Assembly (NCBI GenBank): GCA_030427205.1
Contig: JAUHXC010000005.1
Coordinates: forward strand, 124,001-188,000
DNA length: 64,000 bases
Direction of reading: 5' to 3'
DNA from: a bacterium
GTDB taxonomy: Bacteria; Myxococcota_A; Bradymonadia; UBA7976; UBA1532
Under the pieces are notes generated by a model. The model did no database searches and had not been told where the DNA came from. It was given only the letters and a program-made list of their open reading frames with translations. Every line of letters begins with the position of its first letter. Within the stretch, counting starts at the first letter, position 1. The position numbers and the translations under genes are program-made. Below, piece after piece: positions 28,579 through 38,732 of this stretch.

Positions 28579-30401
28579 CACGGCCTCCCCGCTGCGGGTT
28601 TGGGATCGGTGCTGCTCGCTGTATCGCTCTGCGACGATGGCAGATCACCGCCCGGGGCGCGAGCGATCGCCGCCGGGGAGCGCCCGACCCAGTCGTCGCG
28701 GGTCGCCGCCACCAGCGGCGCGTCCCCCGACCACGGCCGGCCGGCGCCGTCGAACCATGCCCAGCCGTCGGCGCGACGGCGGGCCCACAGCGCGATCGGC
28801 TGCCCGTCGCGGGCGACCCAGCCCTGCTCGGCCTCGACGCCCGCCGCCCGCAAGCGGGCCACCGTGCGCCGCGGATCGCCGGCGACCGCGGGCGGCGTCG
28901 GCCCGAGCGCGACGAGCCGATCGACCATGTGCGCCTCGGGTCGGGGCACCGTCGTCGCAGACGCCAGGCGCACCTTGACCCGCGGGCGGCGCCGGGCGTC
29001 GCGGGCCGGCTCGATGTCGTCGAGAGTGAAGACGTGGATCGCCCCCTCGGCGGATTCGATCACCCGGGCCCCAGGTGCCCCGCCGTGGCTCTCGACGCGC
29101 GGGCTGCGGCTTTGGGGTGTAAACACCGCGATCTCGGCCATGGCGGCCGCTCTGGCGGTCGGGAAAGGCATCGTGAAGGCGCCTTCGACGGGCACCGCGT
29201 AGTGCCGGCACGCCTGCTCGTGGATCGTCGGCTTCGGGCCATGCCGCCGCGCGAGGCAGCCGGCCGCGGGCCGGAAGGGGCGGGTCGACAGCCGCTGGAT
29301 CTCGATCATCGGCGGCCCGTCCTCCGCGAAGACGAGCACCGTCCGGTCGAGCAGCAGCGACGGCACGGGCGCCCCGCGGCGCTCGGTGGACTGGATGATG
29401 GCCGCCGCGGTCGCCGGGCCGGGCAGCGCCGACGTCTGCGGCAACCACGGATCGGGTCCGCGGGCCCACGACTCGGGCAGCGGGCGCGTATGCCCGACCG
29501 CCTGTTGCGCCGCCAACCGATGAGCGTCGGCGACGTCGGCGAAGCCATGCCGGGTCTCGAGGTCGGCGAGCGCCAGCCGGGCCCGCACGTTGCCCGGCTG
29601 CAGCCCGACGGCCCGGTGCCATACCGCGCCGGACCAGGCCAGCCGCTCGGCCGCCGTCGCCGTGGGATCGACCGCTGCGCTGGCGCCGGCCATCGCCCAC
29701 CCGTCCGCATGGCGCGGCCAGCGCTCGATCCAGCGGGCCGCGGCCGCGGCCGCCTGCGCCGAGCGGCTCGGGCTCGAGTGGGCCAGCGTCCAGCGCAGTC
29801 GATCGGCTTCGGGATCGGCCTGCGGATCGGCCGCGGCCAACTCGGCCAGGGCCGCGTCGAGGTCGGCTTGCAGGGCATCCGCGGCGCACGGTGCGCCGCC
29901 CGCCGGGGTCCACAGGCCGTCGATGAGACACCGGGTGATGGGCCGAAGCGCGGTCCGGGCGCCGTCCAGCGCTGCGCGGTGGGCCGCGACCGCCGCGTCG
30001 TCGTGCAGCAGAGCGGCCAGCGCCGCGCCGCCCGCGTCGGCCGGGTCGGCCACGATCGCCCGGACAACGAACCCGGTCCAGCCCGGCCGCTGGCGGGCCC
30101 AGGCACGCCAGGCCACCGCCTGCCGCGCCCGCGTCGTCGGCGACTCTTCATCGAGCAGGTCGGCGCGTTCGGGGGCGTTGTCATAGCGGTCGAGCAGCAC
30201 CGCCAGCCGCCGTCGGTCGACCGGAGCCAGCTCGCCGGCGAGCTGCGCGCGGGCGAGGCGGTCGATCTCACGCCGCTCGGGCGGCACGTCGGGTGGGGTC
30301 AGGCGGCCGCCGCACGCGACGAGCACGGTGGCGCACAGCGCGAGCAGCGCCGGGCACCCGGAGACGCGGCGCACGCTCGACCCTCTGCCGGCGGGGCTCA
30401 A
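28578..30401 (-). CDS. Large lipoprotein with TPR-like region, partner of the transglutaminase-like protein
   Basis: A protein of 607 residues. The TTG start overlaps the stop of the upstream gene (TTGA) and has GGGGAGG at good spacing. Signal peptide with lipobox VLVACGG (Cys about 30). Residues about 90-290 are Ala/Arg-rich helical repeats including a TPR-like unit (AVWHRAVGLQPGNVRARLALADLETRHG). Residues about 340-560 look beta-rich with IEIQRL-type strands, which could be a diverged DUF3857-like domain. I find no catalytic triad. Coupled on both sides to its neighbours, it probably forms an envelope complex with the protein encoded at 30398-32842. Confidence 0.55.
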   Translation of the reverse strand: MSPAGRGSSVRRVSGCPALLALCATVLVACGGRLTPPDVPPERREIDRLARAQLAGELAPVDRRRLAVLLDRYDNAPERADLLDEESPTTRARQAVAWRAWARQRPGWTGFVVRAIVADPADAGGAALAALLHDDAAVAAHRAALDGARTALRPITRCLIDGLWTPAGGAPCAADALQADLDAALAELAAADPQADPEADRLRWTLAHSSPSRSAQAAAAAARWIERWPRHADGWAMAGASAAVDPTATAAERLAWSGAVWHRAVGLQPGNVRARLALADLETRHGFADVADAHRLAAQQAVGHTRPLPESWARGPDPWLPQTSALPGPATAAAIIQSTERRGAPVPSLLLDRTVLVFAEDGPPMIEIQRLSTRPFRPAAGCLARRHGPKPTIHEQACRHYAVPVEGAFTMPFPTARAAAMAEIAVFTPQSRSPRVESHGGAPGARVIESAEGAIHVFTLDDIEPARDARRRPRVKVRLASATTVPRPEAHMVDRLVALGPTPPAVAGDPRRTVARLRAAGVEAEQGWVARDGQPIALWARRRADGWAWFDGAGRPWSGDAPLVAATRDDWVGRSPAAIARAPGGDLPSSQSDTASSTDPKPAAGRP

Positions 30402-32842
30402 CGCTCACCTCCCCGGACCAGCGGCTCTTTCTCAGCCATACGCACGGCCGCGAGGAAGGCGGCCGCGCCCTGCCCCGTCGCCCGCCACTCGAAGGTTCGA
30501 ACGGTGCGCCAGCCCTCGGCCTCCGGCGTGCTCGTCCGCCGATAGCGACCGCTGGGGCTGTCCAGCTCGACATCCCGGGGCGGCCTGCTGCCCGCCGGCG
30601 CGCGCACGCGCAGGTCGACGGTGATGCTGTGGGGGCCCGCCGCCCGGTCGTCGGCGAAGCCGGGCAGCGGGAAGAACGCCGAGGCGTCGCTGCGGCGGAC
30701 CGTCAGGCGCTCGGCGGTGGCTTCGAGGACCGCGCCGGGTGCGGCCAGGCGTCGCAGATCGGGCAGCGGGCTGCGACCGGCGCGTTGCAAGGTGACGGCG
30801 AGCAGGCCGTCGTCGAGGCGCAGCTCGCCGCGCACATCCAGCCGATGCACGTCGGGGCTGTCGATGGGCAACGTGAGCGGCACCGTCGCGCCGTGCTGAT
30901 CGACGCGCAGCGCGGGCGCGCCCTGCAGGTCGGCCGGCCGGGCGCCCGTCGGATGGCGCGGGTCGAGGATCCGGTCGCCGACGGCCACGAGCGGGACCGG
31001 CCAGTTCGCCGGGTCGAGCAGGGCTGATGGCGCATGACCATGGGGCCGGGCGAAGACCGGCTCAGCGACCTCGCCGGCCCGCGCGAGCGCGCTCGACAAG
31101 ACCTTCGCGGCCGGCAACGCATCGGCGACTGTCGACGATGCGGCGAGCGCGCCGGCGATCACCGCCGCGCGACGCTCAAGATCGGGCACCCGGGCCGGCG
31201 CGACGGGCGGCAGGCGGCGATCGAGCAGGTGGGCGAGCGCGGCGTCGTCGAGCACGGTGCCGACGGCCACGGGGCCTTCGGCGGCGGTGGTGGCGTCGAG
31301 GCGCCAGATCCGACGCGGGCCATCGCCGCCGAGCGCGGTCCCGGGGGGCATGTCGATGCGCAGCGGGGCGTCGACGGCGGCCTCGACGTGCACCGACCAG
31401 CGGCCGAAAGGGGCCGGCGGAGGCGAGAGCGTCAGCGCAGCGCCGCGCCGTGCGCGCCGCCAGGAGACGACCACGACATCATCCGGCTGCAGGTCGACCG
31501 GCGCGTCGCCTGTCTTCGGACACACCAGCGGTCGCACCCAGGGTCCGCGCAACACCGTGCACGCGGCGACGTCGGCATCGGCCGGCGGCCAGGGCGGCAC
31601 GCCCTGCGGATCGCGGACTCGGACGGCGATCAGGTGCTGCTCGAGCAGGGCCGCGGAGGGCTCGACGTCGACCCGATGCTCGGCGATGGCCCACCACAGC
31701 GGGCCGTCGGCGCCGGCGGGCGGGGCGGTGCGCGCGCCCTCCGGCACCCGGGCGGGTATCGGCCAGCGATGGGGATCGGCCCGTCGACGGGCTTCGTCGT
31801 CGAGCGGGTCGAGGGCGGCGGCCCGCGCCCAGGCTTCGGCGGCCGCTGGGCCGCCGTCGAGGGCGATGCGACGCCACAGCGGCCCGTTGAATGGCGCATC
31901 CCCGGCCCATCTCCGCCGCTCGTCGGGGGTCGCCTGCGCCAGACCGGCACGCGGACCGACTTCGACGGGCAACCGCGCCGGCTCGATGGCGCCGAGCGGG
32001 TCGGACAGCGCGGTCGGCTTGCCGGGCAGCGGACCGAGCGAGACGCCGTGGGGCCGCATGCGCCCGTCGAGCGGCTCGACCGGCAGCGGCACCCCGTCGG
32101 GCCGGGCGAAGCGCACGGCGATGGCCGGCCTCTGCCCGTCTACGACCAGGAGCAACCGGTGGACCCCCGGCCCCGTGTTGAGCAGCACCGGCTCGGCGCG
32201 GCGCAGCCCCGCCTCACCCCAACCACCGCCGGCCGGCTGGCCGTCGACCCACAGCCGCCAGGGGGTCGCGCTGTAGACCCAGGCCACCGCCGCGCCGCCG
32301 TCGGCGACGCGGACGCTCGCCCGGGCCATGCGGTGGCCGGGCACATCGGCGGTCAGGGCGCCGAGGTCGACGAGGCCGAAGCGGGTGCTCTGGCCCGCCG
32401 CGCGCCAGCGGATCGGGCCGAGCACGCCGCGATGACCATCGGACGGGCGGCCGTCGATCCAGTCGGCGAGCGGCGGGCTGATACGATCGAGCCCGCGCGG
32501 GCCGCCGGGCGTCGGCTCGAGGATCGTCCAGCGGACGACGAAGCCGGCATCGAGCGCGGCGCGACGGGCCGCGACGTCGTCGAGGGTGTGTATCCGGGCG
32601 ACGGCGGCCAGCGCGCGGGTCGCCGGTGGCCCGTCGTCGGCGAGCCGGTCGAGCGTCGCGATGTCGCGAGCGGTGATGGCGCCGAGCAGGCGGGCCGGGT
32701 CGGCCGCAGTCGCGCCTTCGACCGGCAGCGCCGCGGCGGACCGCTCGGGCACGAGCGCGATACATGCCAGCGCCGAGAGCAGCGCGAGGCACCGGGGGCT
32801 GGCGGACTGACCGAGGGGACGGGCGGGCATCGGCCGGAGCAT
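30398..32842 (-). CDS. DUF3857/transglutaminase-like exported protein, apparently without the catalytic cysteine
   Basis: A protein of about 814 residues; start ATG 32842 (CAGGGGGC upstream) or ATG 32830. Signal peptide ends near RSAAALP. The second half follows the layout of DUF3857-transglutaminase-DUF3858 proteins. A DUF3857-like beta segment with LQPDDVVVVSWRRAR comes first. A helical segment then aligns with the transglutaminase core (TVADALPAAKVLSSALARAG...PVFARP), where active members read GDCKDKALLLAALLRAAG. The tail PLVAVGDRILDPRHP...LQGAPALRVD follows. The catalytic Cys position is not cysteine, so the enzyme is probably inactive. First gene of the coupled operon. The alignment was made by eye. 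Confidence 0.5.
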   Translation of the reverse strand: MLRPMPARPLGQSASPRCLALLSALACIALVPERSAAALPVEGATAADPARLLGAITARDIATLDRLADDGPPATRALAAVARIHTLDDVAARRAALDAGFVVRWTILEPTPGGPRGLDRISPPLADWIDGRPSDGHRGVLGPIRWRAAGQSTRFGLVDLGALTADVPGHRMARASVRVADGGAAVAWVYSATPWRLWVDGQPAGGGWGEAGLRRAEPVLLNTGPGVHRLLLVVDGQRPAIAVRFARPDGVPLPVEPLDGRMRPHGVSLGPLPGKPTALSDPLGAIEPARLPVEVGPRAGLAQATPDERRRWAGDAPFNGPLWRRIALDGGPAAAEAWARAAALDPLDDEARRRADPHRWPIPARVPEGARTAPPAGADGPLWWAIAEHRVDVEPSAALLEQHLIAVRVRDPQGVPPWPPADADVAACTVLRGPWVRPLVCPKTGDAPVDLQPDDVVVVSWRRARRGAALTLSPPPAPFGRWSVHVEAAVDAPLRIDMPPGTALGGDGPRRIWRLDATTAAEGPVAVGTVLDDAALAHLLDRRLPPVAPARVPDLERRAAVIAGALAASSTVADALPAAKVLSSALARAGEVAEPVFARPHGHAPSALLDPANWPVPLVAVGDRILDPRHPTGARPADLQGAPALRVDQHGATVPLTLPIDSPDVHRLDVRGELRLDDGLLAVTLQRAGRSPLPDLRRLAAPGAVLEATAERLTVRRSDASAFFPLPGFADDRAAGPHSITVDLRVRAPAGSRPPRDVELDSPSGRYRRTSTPEAEGWRTVRTFEWRATGQGAAAFLAAVRMAEKEPLVRGGER

Positions 32843-32915
32843 ACCGCTTGCCCCCTGCCGACGCACGGTGTTCACTGCCGGCGTTCGACGTCCCGCTGAC
32901 GCCCATGGAGGAGCC

Positions 32916-33728
32916 ATGACCGACGACCGCCGCGCCCTCATCGAATCCGCCTACGCCGACCGCAGCCGCCTGCCCGATGCCGCCGACGCGGTGCGCTCGG
33001 TGATCGCCGACCTCGACCGGGGGGCCCTGCGGGTGGCCGAGCCGGTCGACGGCGGCTGGACGGTGCACGGCTGGGTCAAGCAGGCGATCCTGCTCTACTT
33101 CGGCCTGGCGCAGATGCAGGTCATGGAGCTGGGTCACCTGGCGTTCATCGACAAGATCCCGCCCAAGAAGAACCTCGCGGGGCTCGGCATCCGGGTCGTG
33201 CCGCCGGGCGTCGCCCGCTACGGCAGCTTCCTCGAGCCGGGGGTCATCCTGATGCCGGGCTACGTCAACATCGGCGCCCGGGTGGGCCGGGGCACGATGG
33301 TCGACACCTGGGCCACGGTGGGCTCCTGCGCGCAGATCGGCGCGGGGGTGCACCTGTCGGGCGGCGTCGGCATCGGCGGGGTGCTCGAGCCGCCGGGCGC
33401 GGCGCCGGTCATCGTCGAAGACGGCGCCTTCGTCGGCTCGCGCTGCGTCGTCGTCGAAGGGGTGCGCGTCGGGCGCGAGGCGGTGCTGGGCGCCAATACC
33501 GTGCTCACCGCGTCCACGCCGATCATCGACGTCACCGGCCCCGAAGAGAAGGTCCTCAAGGGGCATGTGCCGCCGCGCTCGGTCGTCATCCCCGGCGTGC
33601 GCCCCAAGCGCTTCCCCGCCGGCACCTACCACCTGCCGTGCGCGCTCATCATCGGCCAGCGCAGCGCGAGCACCGACCGCAAGACCTCGCTCGAATCGGC
33701 CCTGCGCGACTTCGGCGTCGCGGTCTGA
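32916..33728 (+). CDS. dapD: 2,3,4,5-tetrahydropyridine-2,6-dicarboxylate N-succinyltransferase
   Basis: A protein of 270 residues, ATG with GGAGGAG upstream. It catalyses N-succinylation of tetrahydrodipicolinate in lysine and diaminopimelate synthesis. The N-terminal helical domain and the left-handed parallel beta-helix are both present. Hexapeptide repeats run through VILMPGYVNIGARVGRGTMVDTWATVGSCAQIG, HLSGGVGIGGVLEP and VIVEDGAFVGSRCVVVEGV, all typical of DapD. The C-terminus (ALIIGQRSASTDRKTSLESALRDFGV) is also characteristic. No other dap gene is adjacent. Confidence 0.97.
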   Translation: MTDDRRALIESAYADRSRLPDAADAVRSVIADLDRGALRVAEPVDGGWTVHGWVKQAILLYFGLAQMQVMELGHLAFIDKIPPKKNLAGLGIRVVPPGVARYGSFLEPGVILMPGYVNIGARVGRGTMVDTWATVGSCAQIGAGVHLSGGVGIGGVLEPPGAAPVIVEDGAFVGSRCVVVEGVRVGREAVLGANTVLTASTPIIDVTGPEEKVLKGHVPPRSVVIPGVRPKRFPAGTYHLPCALIIGQRSASTDRKTSLESALRDFGVAV

Positions 33729-33770
33729 GGCCGCGCGGGCGCCGCATGCGCCGGCGCTGCGCCTACGGCT

Positions 33771-33798
33771 TTGATTCGGGGTCGGGGCGCTGTACTAT
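33771..33798 (+). promoter_or_regulatory. Candidate promoter of the single-TM protein gene
   Basis: TTGATT (33771-33776), a 16-bp spacer and TACTAT (33793-33798), 32 bp upstream of the GTG start. Confidence 0.42.
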
Positions 33799-33830
33799 GC
33801 CCCGCCGAAACCCCAGACGACGAGGTTGCC

Positions 33831-34691
33831 GTGAGCGCAGAGCAGAAGCCGCAGGTCGACGAGTTGTTCGGCGACGACGACGCCGGAATGGACGCCCCGC
33901 CCCCGGGCACCGATGCGCAGGACGGCGGCGGCAAGAAGCGTGGCGCGAAGTTCAAGCTCGTCGTGCTGCTGCTCGTGCTGGTGGGCTTCGCGGCGTTCTG
34001 GTTCGTCTCGAGCGCGCACCACGAGCAGTTCTACCTCACCGTGGACGGCCGGACGGTCAAGGTCGAGCGGGGCTACTTCTTCCCGGTCGGCGCGGGCGCG
34101 TGGTCGTCGTCGAACCCGGCCTACACGTCGTTCGTCCTGCCCGAAGGCGTCACGCCGGAGAAGACGGGGGCGATGTCGCTCGAGGAGATCGACGCGACGC
34201 TCTACACGCTCTACGTCGACATCGCGCGCCAGAACCTGACCGACTTCGAGATGGGCGACGCCAACGTCGCCGAAGAGATGCTGCGCCGGGCCAACAAGCT
34301 CAGCAGCTCGTCGGTCGCCGCCGATCGCAAGCTGCAGGAGATGCGCGGTGACGTGGCTTTCCGCCGCGGTCTCAAGGAAGTGCGCGACATCAAGACCCGC
34401 TTCGATCAGGCGCTCGAGCAGTTCGAGTCGGCCCATCGGCAGGGCGGGCTCGTCTTCCAGAACGCCGACGCGTGGAGCAAGACCATCCGCCGCCACCGGG
34501 CGGACTACGAGACGCTGATCGGCCTCGACGACAACCTGGACGTGGACAAGGTCTTCGGCAACCCGCCCAAGCCGCCGCTCGAAGCGGACGCGGCCCCGGC
34601 CGAAGCCGACGCGCCGGCCGTCGAGGACGAGGGCGGCGCCGAGACCCCCGCCGAGGCCGAAGAGGCCCCCGCGGCGCCGGCGAACCCCTGA
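33831..34691 (+). CDS. Single-pass membrane protein of unknown function with acidic Ala/Pro tail
   Basis: A protein of 286 residues; GTG start at 33831 chosen because a candidate promoter lies just upstream and earlier frames would run through it. Residues 1-38 are polar and acidic. After a basic KKRGAKFK comes one transmembrane helix (about 40-60, LVVLLLVLVGFAAFWFV). The outer part (about 62-245) mixes short strands and a helical region with no known motif. The tail is Glu/Ala/Pro-rich. Orientation N-in, C-out is predicted. I do not recognise a family. Confidence 0.65.
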   Translation: MSAEQKPQVDELFGDDDAGMDAPPPGTDAQDGGGKKRGAKFKLVVLLLVLVGFAAFWFVSSAHHEQFYLTVDGRTVKVERGYFFPVGAGAWSSSNPAYTSFVLPEGVTPEKTGAMSLEEIDATLYTLYVDIARQNLTDFEMGDANVAEEMLRRANKLSSSSVAADRKLQEMRGDVAFRRGLKEVRDIKTRFDQALEQFESAHRQGGLVFQNADAWSKTIRRHRADYETLIGLDDNLDVDKVFGNPPKPPLEADAAPAEADAPAVEDEGGAETPAEAEEAPAAPANP

Positions 34692-34750
34692 CCGCCCCGA
34701 CGGGGTGACCCGCCCCCGCGCGTCGATACCCGACGACGCCCGCCCGCGCC

Positions 34751-35461
34751 TCAGCGGGCCAGCTCTTCCTCACAGCCCGAGCTGAGGCACAGCGACAGCG
34801 GCACGCGCATCTCGATGCGATCGGCGCATGGGGTCGCGGTGAAGACGCTGTCTTCGGCGCTCAGCCGGCCTTCGGCGACCGGCTGCTGGCTGCGGTCGAG
34901 GCCGATGATCTGCACCGAGATGTCGCCCGCCGGCACGTCGACCGGGATCTCGACGGCGAGCCCGGGACACACGAATGCCTCGGTCCAGGTGAAGCGATCT
35001 TCGACGTCGATGGTGATCTGCACCTGCTCGACCCCGTTGCCGGCGCAGTCGAACTCGTTGTCGAAGGGCCAGCGTACGAAGAGCGGTCGGTCGCGACGCA
35101 GCAGGGGCAGCGACAGCGAGACCCGGGCCCCGTCGGCCACGGTGATGTCGTCCCGCGCCTCGTGGGTCCAACACCCGCCCACGTCGAGGCCGGCGAGCAG
35201 GACGGTGTACTCCCCGGGCAGGACGTCGTCGAGCACCGTGCCGCCTTCGGGACAGACCCGCTCGACGCCGCGGATCGGCTCGATCGCGCCAAAGCTGTAG
35301 AGTTCGGCCCGCACTGCCGAGACGCCCGCCTCGGCGCAGGTCAGCCGACCGGTGCGCCAGTTGACCTCGACGGCACCGGGCACCGCCGGATCTTCACAGC
35401 CCAGGGGCGCGCTGAGCGCCGCTGCGAGCGCCAACCGGGACCAGCATGCTCGACTTGCCAT
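34751..35461 (-). CDS. Secreted lipoprotein with beta-rich domain
   Basis: A protein of 236 residues, ATG 35461. Signal peptide with lipobox SAPLGC (Cys about residue 22). The mature part has paired cysteines (LTCAEAG, RVCPEGG, CCW-like GGCWTHE, FDCAGNG, FVCPGL, TPCAD, LCLSSGC) and regular beta-strand alternation, with the phrase LPGEYTVLLAGLD resembling carboxypeptidase-regulatory or Ig-like folds. Probably an extracytoplasmic binding or structural protein. No enzyme motif. Convergent with 33831-34691. Confidence 0.65.
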   Translation of the reverse strand: MASRACWSRLALAAALSAPLGCEDPAVPGAVEVNWRTGRLTCAEAGVSAVRAELYSFGAIEPIRGVERVCPEGGTVLDDVLPGEYTVLLAGLDVGGCWTHEARDDITVADGARVSLSLPLLRRDRPLFVRWPFDNEFDCAGNGVEQVQITIDVEDRFTWTEAFVCPGLAVEIPVDVPAGDISVQIIGLDRSQQPVAEGRLSAEDSVFTATPCADRIEMRVPLSLCLSSGCEEELAR

Positions 35462-35537
35462 GGCGCCACGATACGGACAGCGGGCCGGCCGTGTCGACCG
35501 CTGTCCATCCCATGGCAGCGCGCGGCTGCCGGCGCGC

Positions 35538-37013
35538 TCAACGGGGCCCGTAGGTGGCTCGACCGCCGACGAAGGTCGCCCGGACGGCGAGCGGCGCCCC
35601 CTCAGACAGCGCGGCGCGCGGATCTCGATCGAGCACCGTGATGTCGGCGACGAAGCCGGGCGCGAGTCGCCCACGCGCCGTCTCGGCGAAGGCAGCCCAC
35701 GCCGCTTCGTGGGTGCAGCCGGCGAGCGCCGTATCGAAGTCGATGCCCTGCCCGACCGGCGGCGCGAGGGCCACCCGCAGCGCGGCGAGCGGGTCGGCGG
35801 GCTCGATGGGGCAGTCGCTGCCGATGGCCAGCCGGGCGCCGGCGTCGACCAGGTCGCGCCAGCGGAACGCCCACGACAGGCGCTGCGAGCCGAGACGATC
35901 GGCGATCCAGGGGGCGTCCGCGCGGGCGTGGGTCGGTTGAATCCCGGCGATGAGGCCCGCGGCGCCGAGGGCGCGCACCGTCGACGGATCGACGATCTGC
36001 GCGTGCTCGACGCGATGGCGCACGGCGGGCAGGCGGGACAAGACGTCGACGGCCTCTCGGGCAGCGGCGTCGCCGATGGCGTGCACCGCGACCTGGAAGC
36101 CGGCTTTGGCCCAACGGACGGCGCGGCGGTGCAGCTCGGGGCCGTGCAGCCCCGGCAGGCCGCAGTGGTCGGCGTCGGCGTAGGGCGCGCCGAGCCACGC
36201 GGTGCGGCTGCCGAGCGCGCCGTCGGCGAAGAACTTCACCCCGGCCACCGACAGCCACGGATCGAGCTGTGGACCCGCCTCCAGGATCTCGTCCCGGCGG
36301 GGGTCTTCGCCGTCGACGAGCGCGTGCACCCGCAGCCGCCCGGCTTGGGTGCGCCAGGCGCCGATATCGGCCACGGCGGCGCAGACGTCGTGCACCGCGG
36401 TGAGCCCGGCGGCCGAGAAGCGGGCGCACGCCGCGCTCAGCCAGCGCTCGCGGTCGGCGGCGGTCGGCGCGGGCTCGGCGGCGAGGACCAGGCGAATCGC
36501 CGTGTCGTGGCATTCGCCGGTCAACGCCCCCCGCCGATCGCGCACGAAGCGCCCGCCGGGTGGATCGTCGCTGCCGTCGGCGATACCGGCGGCGCGCAGG
36601 GCCGCGCGGTTGGCCCAGGCGACGTGGCGATCGACGCGGTGCACGACCGTCGGCCGGTCGGTCTGGGGCAACGCGGCCGGTTCGCCGAGCACGGACCAGC
36701 CGCTGCCCCTGATCCAGCGATCACCGGGTGCGGTCGCCCTCCGCAGCCGGTCGGCGAGCGCGCCGGGCTCGAGCCCGCGGAGATCGAGCTGCTCCAGCGC
36801 CTGGCCGGTCCAACCGGGGTGGGCGTGGGCGTCGACGAGGCCCGGCACCGCGACGGCGCCGTCGAGCGCGACGCGCGGGCCACTGCGTCGGCGCGCCTCC
36901 GCCGCCGTGCCGCACCAGACGATGCGCCCGGCCCGCACGGCGAGCGCCTGCAGCGGTGGGCCGGGCGCGCCGGTCTCGAGTCGCTCGACGATGAGGATCA
37001 GGTCGTCACGCAC
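35538..37013 (-). CDS. Amidohydrolase, YtcJ-like (amidohydrolase_3)
   Basis: A protein of 491 residues; GTG start 37013 because the family-typical N-terminus LILIVERLETG... follows it. The metallo-dependent hydrolase barrel shows the metal pair DAHAHPG (near 62), the GVKFFADGALGSRTA segment, HAIGDAA, VEHAQIV and the catalytic SDCPIEP, all diagnostic of the YtcJ group. The C-terminus carries the ADITVLDRDP motif of amidohydrolases. Substrate unknown; YtcJ-like enzymes act on N-acyl or cyclic amides. It is divergent from the BtpA gene, with 109 nt between them. Confidence 0.9.
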   Translation of the reverse strand: MRDDLILIVERLETGAPGPPLQALAVRAGRIVWCGTAAEARRRSGPRVALDGAVAVPGLVDAHAHPGWTGQALEQLDLRGLEPGALADRLRRATAPGDRWIRGSGWSVLGEPAALPQTDRPTVVHRVDRHVAWANRAALRAAGIADGSDDPPGGRFVRDRRGALTGECHDTAIRLVLAAEPAPTAADRERWLSAACARFSAAGLTAVHDVCAAVADIGAWRTQAGRLRVHALVDGEDPRRDEILEAGPQLDPWLSVAGVKFFADGALGSRTAWLGAPYADADHCGLPGLHGPELHRRAVRWAKAGFQVAVHAIGDAAAREAVDVLSRLPAVRHRVEHAQIVDPSTVRALGAAGLIAGIQPTHARADAPWIADRLGSQRLSWAFRWRDLVDAGARLAIGSDCPIEPADPLAALRVALAPPVGQGIDFDTALAGCTHEAAWAAFAETARGRLAPGFVADITVLDRDPRAALSEGAPLAVRATFVGGRATYGPR

Positions 37014-37122
37014 GGCGGGATGGTGGTGGTCGGCGGTCGCTTCTGTCAATGTGCCCGCGTCCGATCGGCCCGCGTCCGAGCTCCCGATCTCCCCGCGATG
37101 TGCCCCCCGCCCAGGAGTGCCC

Positions 37123-37905
37123 GTGAAGCGTTCGCTGCCTTTCGACCCCCGATTCATCGGCATGATCCACCTCGCTCCCCTGCCCGGCGCGCCGGATTAT
37201 GCCGGCGATCTGGAAGCGGTCGCCGCCGACGCAGCCCGGACGGCGCGCACCCTGGCCGAGGGCGGCGTCACGGCGATCATGGTGGAGAACTTCCACGACG
37301 CGCCGTTCTACAAAGACCAGCTGCCCGCCGAGACCATCGCCGCGCTGACCCGCTGCGCGCTCGAGATCCGCCGCGCGGCGCCGGACGTACCGCTGGGCAT
37401 CAACGCCCTGCGCAACGACGGTCCGGGCGCCCTCGGCGTCGCGCTGGCCGTCGGGGCGCGGTTCATCCGGGTCAACGTGCTCTGCGGGGCCATGGTGACC
37501 GACCAGGGGCTCATCGAGGGCTGCGCGGCGACGCTGGTGCGCATGCGGCGCATGCTGAACGCGCCCATCGCCATCCTGGCCGACGTCGGGGTCAAGCACG
37601 CCCAGCCGTTCGGGCACTTCGATCTCGCCCAGTCGGCCAAGGATACGGCGTTGCGCGGCCGGGCGGACGCGCTGATCGTCTCGGGCAGCGGAACGGGCGC
37701 GCCGACCCCGCGCAAGCGCATCGACGAGGTCCGCGCGGCGGTGCCCGGCGTGCCGGTGCTCGTCGGCAGCGGCGCGACGGTCGCGACGGTCGACCCCGAG
37801 GCGGTCGACGGCTACATCGTCGGCACGGCGCTGAAGCGAGATGGGGTCGTGCGGCAGGCGCAGGTTCGGGCCATGGCCCGCGCCCTGGGCCTCGCCGCAG
37901 GCTGA
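37123..37905 (+). CDS. BtpA/SgcQ-family protein
   Basis: A protein of 260 residues, GTG start with CAGGAGTGCCC upstream. The family hallmarks are GMIHLAPLPGAP at the N-terminus, EGGVTAIMVENFHDAPFYKD, ADVGVKHAQPFG, and the phosphate-binding end of a TIM barrel (VSGSGTGAPTP, VLVGSGATV, VDGYIVGTALKRDG). In cyanobacteria BtpA supports photosystem I; in other bacteria the role is unknown. Sugar-phosphate or nucleotide chemistry has been suggested from the fold. No pathway partner is adjacent. Confidence 0.93.
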   Translation: MKRSLPFDPRFIGMIHLAPLPGAPDYAGDLEAVAADAARTARTLAEGGVTAIMVENFHDAPFYKDQLPAETIAALTRCALEIRRAAPDVPLGINALRNDGPGALGVALAVGARFIRVNVLCGAMVTDQGLIEGCAATLVRMRRMLNAPIAILADVGVKHAQPFGHFDLAQSAKDTALRGRADALIVSGSGTGAPTPRKRIDEVRAAVPGVPVLVGSGATVATVDPEAVDGYIVGTALKRDGVVRQAQVRAMARALGLAAG

Positions 37906-37942
37906 GCCGCGGTCGGCAGTCGGCGGCGATGAGCGGCTTCGG

Positions 37943-38494
<552 letters not shown>

Positions 38495-38732
38495 CGACTC
38501 GACCTCCGCCTGAAATCTCGCAGCGCTGAAGAATGTTACCATCGTACCCGAGCACCGCAGGCGATGCCACCGAGCTATCTGTTTACGGGTGTCGCCCAAG
38601 AGGTGACGCCGTGGATGCCCCGACGGTTCGATTCGATGGATTCGGGGAATCATTGCCCCCGACCGGGCATCTGGAGAATCCTGCGGGTGCGTGCGCGGTG
38701 ACGCCCGCGCGCGTGCGGCATCCGAGAGGTAG

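Noticed and set aside
31034..32899. A 621-codon plus-strand open frame opposite the transglutaminase-like gene
   Set aside because: Antisense; it starts inside the other gene and shows no domain or signal peptide.
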